DNA from: CAZCSJ01 sp964501445 | Lineage (GTDB): Bacteria; Patescibacteriota; Minisyncoccia; Sungbacterales; HO2-52-23 | Reading direction: 5' to 3' | Length of the DNA stretch: 10,700 bases | NCBI GenBank assembly: GCA_964501445.1 | Contig: CAZCSJ010000019.1 | Location: 1 to 10,700 of the forward strand | Part shown: positions 1 to 6,000 of the stretch, piece after piece | Position numbering within the stretch: position 1 is the first letter of the stretch | Layout: every line of letters begins with the position of its first letter | Made by a program: the position numbers and the translations under genes | The notes under the pieces: model-generated | What the model was told of the DNA's origin: nothing | The model's input: only the letters and a program-made list of their open reading frames with translations | Database searches by the model: none

Positions 1-79
1 ACGGACATAATGTATCTTCATCTATACCGAATAAAAGACATTGTGTCAACGAAACCGACTGACGGGATAGAAAGATGGA

Positions 80-128
80 AATGCCGAGGGTGGGATTTGG
101 CTACAAGTAATCCCGCTGACGCGGGATT
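80..128 (-). repeat. Partial tRNA-Leu 3'-end copy joined to a conserved stem-loop
   Basis: Positions 80-99 repeat 251-270 exactly (20 nt), so they duplicate the 3' end of the neighbouring tRNA-Leu from C56 of the T loop to discriminator A73. The copy lies downstream of the tRNA in its transcription direction. Where the tRNA would continue with the T stem, the copy continues as GGCTACAAGTAATCC (99-113). This can fold as a 6-bp stem, GGGATT (92-97) with AATCCC (109-114), around an 11-nt loop. An alternative 8-bp hairpin pairs 109-116 with 121-128. The same 15-mer sits beside tRNA-Ser at 8401-8415. The arrangement resembles a recombination site left at a tRNA 3' end, but no integrase gene is present, so this is inference. 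Positions 1-79 show nothing I recognise. Confidence 0.65.
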
Positions 129-252
129 CTCGCAGCCCGCCCCTCGCGGCGCTCGCCTTTTCCTTCGGAAAAACTCGCGCATCGCTGCGGTCTTCAACTC
201 CCAACGCACGCCAAGCAGTTGGCGTGCTCCCTCATCATTTCACTTCGTTCAA
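129..252. other. Hairpin-rich spacer between tRNA-Leu and its 3'-end copy
   Basis: I see no convincing gene here; open frames crossing it also run through the tRNAs and rbfA antisense. Visible secondary structure includes a 9-bp perfect hairpin, gcacgccaa (206-214) with ttggcgtgc (219-227) around loop gcag, and a 6-bp hairpin ttttcc (158-163) with ggaaaa (167-172). The stretch is GC-rich, unlike the AT-rich spacer upstream of the giant gene. It may be the body of a tiny mobile element bounded by the two tRNA 3'-end copies, or transcript-processing structure downstream of tRNA-Leu. Confidence 0.5.
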
Positions 253-334
253 TGCCGAGGGTGGGATTTGAACCCACAACTCTTTCGAGACGCGGTTTTA
301 AGCCGCGCGCGTATACCGGTTCCGCCACCTCGGC
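253..334 (-). tRNA. tRNA-Leu, anticodon UAA
   Basis: Read on the minus strand, the 82-nt sequence folds as a class II tRNA. The acceptor stem is GCCGAGG with CCTCGGC, and the discriminator is A73 as expected for leucine. The anticodon stem CGCGG/CCGCG encloses loop CTTAAAA, giving anticodon TAA for UUA codons. The variable arm is short (TCTC GAAA GAG), and the T arm is GTGGG TTCAAAT CCCAC. CCA is not encoded and would be added after transcription. It follows tRNA-Cys on the same strand and may share a transcript with it and rbfA. Its 3' end is duplicated at 80-99 and its 5' end at 437-446. Confidence 0.95.
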
Positions 335-459
335 ATATTCTCGTCCGCCAACTGGCGGACTCGTTCAAAAAACTGTTCGAGTGTCGGCCCTGGGTGCTTT
401 TGCACCCGTTGAATGCTGCGCCCGCTCGCATTCAACCCACCTCGGCGTATGTGTTAAAA
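335..459 (-). other. Hairpin array with a tRNA-Leu 5'-end copy
   Basis: This spacer between tRNA-Cys and tRNA-Leu contains three strong inverted repeats: gtccgcc (343-349) with ggcggac (354-360); gggtgc (392-397) with gcaccc (402-407) around a TTTT loop; and gttgaatg (408-415) with cattcaac (429-436) around a 13-nt loop. Next to the last one, 437-446 repeats the 10 nt of the tRNA-Leu 5' end (ccacctcggc, also 325-334), and the similarity continues as [a/g]tat. No coding sequence is supported. The structures could help process a polycistronic tRNA transcript, or be debris of tRNA-associated insertions. Confidence 0.5.
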
Positions 460-531
460 AGGCCTGGGCGGGAATCGAACCCGCGTATAAGGGTTTTGCA
501 GACCCATGCCTTACCACTTGGCTACCAGGCC
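460..531 (-). tRNA. tRNA-Cys, anticodon GCA
   Basis: The 72-nt minus-strand sequence folds as a class I tRNA. The acceptor stem is GGCCTGG with CCAGGCC, and the discriminator is U73, the known cysteine identity base. The D arm is GCC AAGTGGTAA GGC. The anticodon loop CTGCAAA gives anticodon GCA, and the T arm is GCGGG TTCGATT CCCGC. CCA is not encoded. It lies about 50 nt after the rbfA stop on the same strand, so read-through from the infB operon is possible. Confidence 0.95.
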
Positions 532-543
532 AAATTTTTGTTC

Positions 544-583
544 GGGGCAGACTCCTGTGTTAGCTACTTCACCACGTGGCCCC
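544..583 (-). pseudogene. Possible tRNA 5'-half relic
   Basis: On the minus strand these 40 nt read like the first half of another tRNA: an acceptor-like start GGGGCCA, a D-arm-like stretch with GTG and CAC pairing across GAAGTAGCTAA, then GGAGT CTGC, which matches the 5' anticodon stem and loop of a GCA-anticodon tRNA. The sequence stops being tRNA-like after CTGC and runs into CCCC, which can pair with the starting GGGG. No 3' half follows. It touches the last base of the rbfA stop codon. Alternatively it is a weak terminator-like hairpin (GGGGC/GCCCC) after rbfA, followed on that strand by an A/T-rich run. A functional tRNA is unlikely. Confidence 0.35.
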
Positions 584-933
584 TACAATTCTTTTCTCTT
601 TTTCAACTCCGCGAGCGATTTTTCAACCACCTCGCGGCGCTCCTCTGCCTCATCAATCTGGAAACTGATACGCGGCACCGGACGCATCCGCATCCGGCGA
701 TTAAGCCCCTGCTGGATATGATACGTGTTTTTGCGCACCATTGCGAGCGCCTCGTCTCTCTCCTCTCCCAGCACCGAGAGAAACACCGTCGCGTAGTGCA
801 CATCCTCGGATACTTCAAGCCGCGTAATGGTCACGAGAATCCCCGGCGGAAATTCAACCTCCCGCTCAAGGATCCGCGAGAGCTCCTCCCTCAAGACATT
901 CTGTAATTTTTGGAGACGCCGTTTTGATGCCAC
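583..933 (-). CDS. rbfA: Ribosome-binding factor A
   Basis: This 116-residue protein matches RbfA, the KH-fold factor that binds the 30S subunit and helps mature the 5' end of 16S rRNA. Family hallmarks are the N-terminal RLQKLQNVLREELSRIL helix (residues 6-22), the central strand block with DVHYATVFLSVLG (44-56), and the C-terminal R-x-R-P-V-P-R-I-S-F segment (82-91). I chose GTG at 933 because it starts the conserved VASKRRLQK segment, gives the usual family length, and overlaps the infB stop by one base (TAGTG), which implies translational coupling. An in-frame ATG at 1023 would add 30 residues that merely read infB in another frame. It ends in TAG. It is the last protein gene of the DUF4446-infB-rbfA operon. 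Confidence 0.92.
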   Translation of the reverse strand: MASKRRLQKLQNVLREELSRILEREVEFPPGILVTITRLEVSEDVHYATVFLSVLGEERDEALAMVRKNTYHIQQGLNRRMRMRPVPRISFQIDEAEERREVVEKSLAELKKRKEL

Positions 934-2477
934 TATAAACTCTGTGTTATCTCTTCTTCCGTATACGCCAAGAGCACATCGCCTTCCTGGATCGGCGTTG
1001 CGGACTCCACTGACATCCCGCACTCGTGCCCCTTTCCCACTTCTTCACAGGGCATCTTCTCACGCTGAAGTTGAGAGAATATCCCCTTCCCGATGATCTC
1101 CTGATCTCGCCGAATGTCAAGACGCGCGCCTTTGCGTACCGCTCCCTCCTCCACGCGGCCGCCGACAATTTGCGTATTCCCCTTCCGGGTAAACACTTTT
1201 AAAATCTTCGCCCGTCCGAGATCGGTCCGTTTCAGTTCACAAGGAATAAAATGCTCCATCCGGTTTTTGACCTGATCTAGGAGATCATAGATCACCTCGC
1301 CCGTGATCACATGCACGCCGGAACTCAAAATGATCTCCCGGGCCCTTGTATCAACCTTCACCTTAAATCCAATGATGGTCACCATATGCGTGGCTTGGGC
1401 GAGCTTCACATCCGATTCGTTGATATCGCCTATTTCACTTCGGAGAATTCGGAGCCCGATTTTCTCGCAATGAAATCTGCCGAGCGCTTCTTCAAGCGCT
1501 TCTTTGGACCCCGCGCCGTCCGCTTTCACGATCACATTGAACACCGGTTTCTCTCCATTCTCATCTTTGCCATTTCCGTATACGGGCGGCGAAGGAACTT
1601 TTTCATCCGGAAGGGATGCCGCATACTTTTCGGCCGCACCGCGGCTGGAGAACTGACGAAACGCGTCGCCCACCGCAGGGGCGCGGGAAAGTCCGGCGAC
1701 CACCGCGGGCGCGGACGGCGCGGCGCGCGTGATTCCCTCTCCTCGAAAATCCTCAAGGATTTTCACACTCTCAACCGAGCGGCCGATCACCAGCACCTGC
1801 TCTTTGCGAAACGTCCCGTCGCGAATGAGGAGGGTTGAGGCAATGCCCCGGCGCGAATCGCGATGCACGTCAATCACAACGCCCTCCGCAGGTTTCTCCG
1901 GCTCTGCCGTGATATGCTCCACCTCAGCGAGAAGGAGAATGAGTTCAAGGAGCGCATCCATGTGATGTCCGGTTTTTGCGCTCACCTCAATTGAGGGCAC
2001 CTTGCCGCCGTATGACTCCACAAGAATTCCTGCGTCGGCAAGTTCCCGGCGCACGCGCTCCGGTTGTGCCTCGGGCTTATCAACTTTATTTATCGCAACG
2101 ATAAAGGGAAGTTCTGCGCCGCGTATAATCCCGATCGCTTCCTCTGTCTGGGGTTTGAGTCCCTCCTCTGCCGCAATCACAAGCACCGCGATATCCGCCA
2201 CGCGCGCGCCCCGCGACCGGATCTGAGAGAACGCCTCGTGTCCGGGCGTATCAATGAACGTAATTTTTTTTGCTTCGCCCGAATCCGACAGATGATGCTC
2301 CACCTCATAGGCGCCGATATGCTGGGTGATGCCGCCCGATTCTTTCTCCACCACTTTCGTATTTCGGAAGTAGTCAAGGATCGTTGTTTTCCCATGGTCA
2401 ATATGACCCATCACAACCACGATGGGGGGACGAGTAGTGTTTTTCACTTCTCCTCTATGTTGAGCAGTTTTCACCAT
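933..2477 (-). CDS. infB: Translation initiation factor IF-2 (short form)
   Basis: This 514-residue GTPase brings initiator tRNA to the 30S subunit and promotes subunit joining. G motifs are clear: G1 GHIDHGKT (24-31), the G2 threonine in SGGIT (47-51), G3 DTPGHE (76-81), G4 NKVD (130-133) and G5 SAK (166-168). Domain II follows at about 195-285, domain III at about 310-405, and the initiator-tRNA-binding domain IV occupies the C terminus. The N-terminal IF2N regions of most bacteria are absent; the protein opens only about 17 residues before the G domain, which fits a reduced CPR genome. ATG at 2477 lies one base after the upstream stop (TAATATG). The frame is open to 2735, but that extension lies inside DUF4446 and reads as non-protein-like, Arg/Cys-rich sequence. 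The stop is TAG. Confidence 0.97.
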   Translation of the reverse strand: MVKTAQHRGEVKNTTRPPIVVVMGHIDHGKTTILDYFRNTKVVEKESGGITQHIGAYEVEHHLSDSGEAKKITFIDTPGHEAFSQIRSRGARVADIAVLVIAAEEGLKPQTEEAIGIIRGAELPFIVAINKVDKPEAQPERVRRELADAGILVESYGGKVPSIEVSAKTGHHMDALLELILLLAEVEHITAEPEKPAEGVVIDVHRDSRRGIASTLLIRDGTFRKEQVLVIGRSVESVKILEDFRGEGITRAAPSAPAVVAGLSRAPAVGDAFRQFSSRGAAEKYAASLPDEKVPSPPVYGNGKDENGEKPVFNVIVKADGAGSKEALEEALGRFHCEKIGLRILRSEIGDINESDVKLAQATHMVTIIGFKVKVDTRAREIILSSGVHVITGEVIYDLLDQVKNRMEHFIPCELKRTDLGRAKILKVFTRKGNTQIVGGRVEEGAVRKGARLDIRRDQEIIGKGIFSQLQREKMPCEEVGKGHECGMSVESATPIQEGDVLLAYTEEEITQSL

Positions 2478-2478
2478 A

Positions 2479-2946
2479 TTAGAAATTTTTCTGTAGTGTT
2501 TCCTCCAGCACCTTCTTCTCCTCATCCGACAACTGATGCGTGGTGCGCCCTTTCTCAATACGCTTGGCAAAAATTCGCATACCATCGCGGGCGTAGAGCG
2601 AAGATACGATAACGCCGTTATTCTCGCGGTCAAGCAGTGCGAGCACAAAACTATTATCCCCACCCGTATCCTCAAAGGGGTTAAAACGCAAAAATCCGAC
2701 TTTCTGCACCGACACATGAGAAATGTCTTCCACACGGGTCATGCGCGGCTCGATCTCCTCCAATTTTGCCTCTGCATGGAGGAGCCGCCGGATGATCCCG
2801 AGCTGCACATCGGATTCATCCATACGCACACCGCCATAGAGCGCATCCACCCGCTTTCGGACTTTTAGAATCATCCATAAAAAAACAACACACGCAGCGG
2901 CAAGTGCGAGAAACGCCAAAATAAAAAGCGTAGTCAACGCATCCAT
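2479..2946 (-). CDS. DUF4446 family membrane-anchored protein
   Basis: This 155-residue protein has one N-terminal membrane segment (about residues 5-28, very hydrophobic, followed by KVRKR, which predicts a cytoplasmic C-terminal part). A short helical stretch (about 52-72) leads to a conserved domain with QKVGFLRFNPFEDTGGDNSF (81-100), DRENNGVIVSSLYARDG (106-122) and a C-terminal LSDEEKKVLEETL. These match my recollection of DUF4446, a family of unknown function common in Gram-positive bacteria and CPR. It starts the operon and its TAA stop is one base from the infB ATG. An AGGAG upstream is about 15 nt from the ATG, too far to be an obvious ribosome binding site. The position before infB is often held by nusA in other bacteria, but this protein shows no NusA features. 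Confidence 0.85.
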   Translation of the reverse strand: MDALTTLFILAFLALAAACVVFLWMILKVRKRVDALYGGVRMDESDVQLGIIRRLLHAEAKLEEIEPRMTRVEDISHVSVQKVGFLRFNPFEDTGGDNSFVLALLDRENNGVIVSSLYARDGMRIFAKRIEKGRTTHQLSDEEKKVLEETLQKNF

Positions 2947-2999
2947 TAAAATATGGTATCACTCCTGCATCGAAATAGCAAAAAAGCGAGGGGAAAAGC

Positions 3000-3034
3000 A
3001 AAATCTCCCCCGACGTAACGTCCGGGAAGATTTT
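3000..3034 (-). terminator. Terminator-like hairpin after the giant gene
   Basis: An inverted repeat pairs aaaatct (3000-3006) with agatttt (3028-3034). Inside it ccc/ggg and gac/gtc can also pair around a 5-nt loop. On the minus strand the hairpin lies 23 nt after the TAG of the giant gene and is followed by T-rich sequence (GCTTTT, then TTTTTT a little further). This suggests Rho-independent termination before the DUF4446-infB-rbfA operon, which would then need its own promoter in 2947-2999; I could not pick one with confidence. Confidence 0.6.
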
Positions 3035-3056
3035 GGGTATTCGTTCCTCTGTCTCG

Positions 3057-6000
3057 CTACTTTCCGACGAGCGCGTTCAATTTCTTGAGCGTACCCGGCC
3101 CCACAAACCCTGACCCCTTCGTAAGTCCCGCGGGCGTCAAAACTTCAGACGCATATTTTTCCTGGAAGCGAATCACCGCAGCGCGCGTGAGCGCCCCGAA
3201 AAATCCGGTCGCCGAGTCGGCGGGGAGGAACCCCTCGCTTATCAGAACTTGCTGGAGCGTCTTCACGTCATTCCCTCTCATCCCCTGCTTGAGCGAGCGG
3301 AGAACTTTTGCCCCCGCAACTCGAGCAGGAGTTGCTGCTGAAACAGCTGAGGGCGCCGAGGTACCCACTGCCACCAGAGAAACCTGCTGGCTGTTTGTAG
3401 ATTCATTTCCCGCGGGATCCACTGCGCGAACCGCATAGTAGTAGGTCATGCCGTTCGTAAGGCCTGTGTCGGTGAGCTCTGTCCCCACGATTGTTGCCGC
3501 AACCACCTGCCCCAATTCTCCGACAGCGTTTGATCGGTACACTTTCGCGTTCTTGAAGTCGGAAGCTGGATTCTTCCAGGTAACTTTTGCCTTCCCCTCG
3601 CCCAAGGCCTTTGCCGCCTGCGCGCTTGGCGCAGAGGGAGGCGTGGTATCGGCTGCGGCCACAATACCAAAGCGTGTGAGGTGCCCCACGTGGGTAATAA
3701 TCACGTTTTTGTCCTTATCAATCGTGTAGTTCTCTATATTCACCCACGTACCGGTCTTTTCATCAAAGTAACTCGGCACGATGGTATCTTCCGTAACGCC
3801 AAGGGCCTTCAGTTCCGCTTCGCTATACGGCAAAATGATTTCCGCGTCTTCTTTTAGTTGCGTCAATTCTGTACCCTTGGCATCCCGCACGGTCACATCA
3901 TAGACCGTGCCCACCACCTGCGTTGCGGCTTGAGTCGGCGCCTCTATCGTAGGCTTTACCTCCACGCGAACCGTGCCTTCGGTCGTGGCACTGCTTGGCG
4001 GAAGCGTTACCTTCGCACCATCGGTGGTCTGCGCAACTGTTTGCTGAGTCGCGGTCTGGTTCACGGAAACCGTGGCCGGGAGCGGAACATCACGGAATCG
4101 TACGAGTACCACGTCAAGCGATACCGGCTGGGTGGACACATCTACCGTGAGCTCGGGAGATTTATACGGGTATCCTTGATACTCTTTGCCGGCGCCTATG
4201 TGCCAACGCGTGCCCGGGGACGCTTTCAGAGAAAACGTGCCGTCTGCGCTTGCATTAGAAGTGAGAAATCCTCCTTTCTCCGACCATGCCCAGATAAACG
4301 CATCTATCGGGACTCCATTCTCAAGTTTTGTGACCCCGGTCAATGGTACGGATGTGAAGCTCTCACGGCGCCTGAAGATCAGTGTCGCTTCCTCGGTGCG
4401 GCCGGAGACCACAGTGACTTTCTGCTCTTCGGGATTGAAGAGATTTCTATCAGGCGGCAAGAATGCGCGCATATAGTAGGTGCCGGGCTTCAATTCAAAC
4501 GTTGCCAAGCCGCTCGCATCACTCGTCTTGAATTCGGGCGGCGCGCGCCCCTCGCGGGGAGCAAAGATCAACTGCGAAGAACCAATGGCATCCACCACAA
4601 CGCCCGCACCCGAAACCGGAGCGCCGCTTGAATCAACGACGCGCACCCGGAGCAGGGCATCAGCGACCGCCACGGTGAAATTCACGGTTTTACTTTCAGG
4701 AGTGGCGTCTTTGGTGAATACCGCTTCTTGCGGAGGACCAGACCATGACCATTTTGCCTTAAACTCTTCGCGAGGATGAATGCCGAGAATCCACCTGCCT
4801 CCGCTCACGCGAAGCGTGAATTTCCCTGATGCATCCACTGTTCCGCCTACCCACTGTCCGGTCTCGCTTGAGTAACCGCCGACTTCCGCATCAGCGACCG
4901 GGTTTCCGTTTGTAAAGAGCACGGTCCCGGTGACAATTTTTGGAACGCCGCTAAAAGACAAGGTAATGGTCTTTGTCTCGCCCGTCGCAATACTCACTTT
5001 CTGGGGTGCGGTGCGTACAAGGTCAGTGCGGGCGGCGGGTTGCGATACCTCCACGAGGTATGTTCCTGCGGGAAGCGAGAGGGTAAATGCTCCGCTCGCA
5101 TCAGTTGAGGTATCACGCCAGAATGTGTAGTCCGGCGTAGAGGCATAGACATGCACCCGTGCCACTCCCGCACCTGTTTGATCCGTCACCTTGCCACTGA
5201 GCGTTCCTGTCCGTGCCGCAGTGGAAGCGCTTGTGGTGAATGTAGCCGTATAGGAGGATGAAAGATTTTTGCCGCCTCGCTCGCGGAGCGTTGAGTAGAC
5301 GGTATAGGTGTACGAGGTATTCGACTCTAAGGAGGCCGAAGGAACGAAGTCAAAACTTTGAGAAAACATCCTGAAGTTTCCGGCTACACTCGCATCCGGC
5401 GTGCTGGTTTTGGCAAGCTTGAAGAACTGGCTCACGGTTGAGGAAGGATCAATTTCTTTCGTGAAATTCACCTGAATGCGCGTCCCCGGATCCACTCCCG
5501 AGTCACCTGTTCTTGGGTACGTGCGTGTCTGCTCAACGGTAAATGGGATCTCTGTGGTCGTGGTGGACGTCCTTCCATACGTACAGGTATAGGTCGCCCC
5601 TCCGCCCAGTGGCTGGCAGACAGTTGAATTGGTATCGGACATGCAGTAGCCACCCGAGGGTGAACCCGACGATGAATATGAATAGTAATCGCCCATTTGG
5701 TGATAGCCGGAAGGACAATTTGAAGCAACGCTCCTCTCGCCCACATTGAAGGAGAGGTAATTACTTGCTGCTCCTGCGGGCGTGGTAACCGAAACGGTAT
5801 AACTCCCTGTTCTCACGGGATTGTACGGAGCAGGCAAGAGACAACGCGGTTCTGTTACGGCGCACAGCGGCACGCGATCCTCCGGAACGGTGAATGACAG
5901 CCTTATCCCATCGGTTGAAGCAACATTCATGATCACCCCTGTATCAAAATTGACGCGATTCGTTCCGGTCAGCGCAAATCCAGACCCGTAGATCGTAACC

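Noticed and set aside
384..396. Possible third tRNA 3'-end copy (ggccctggg versus tRNA-Cys ggcctggg)
   Set aside because: The match is short, needs a one-base gap, and lacks the GGCTACAAGTAATCC junction seen at the other two loci.
109..436. CRISPR array in the hairpin-rich tRNA spacers
   Set aside because: The hairpins have different sequences and no regular repeat-spacer spacing, and no cas gene is present.
10..906. Open frame of 298 codons on the plus strand across both tRNAs and rbfA
   Set aside because: It runs antisense to rbfA, tRNA-Leu and tRNA-Cys, has no domain-like sequence, and exists because GC-rich hairpin DNA lacks stops.
2478..2735. Longer infB frame starting at 2735
   Set aside because: It lies inside DUF4446 in another frame and looks non-native (Cys/Arg-rich). 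ATG 2477 directly follows the upstream stop.
3858..4631. 257-codon plus-strand frame inside the giant gene
   Set aside because: It is antisense to well-recognised carboxypeptidase-regulatory-like domains, and its product is Arg/Cys/Gly-rich without family resemblance.
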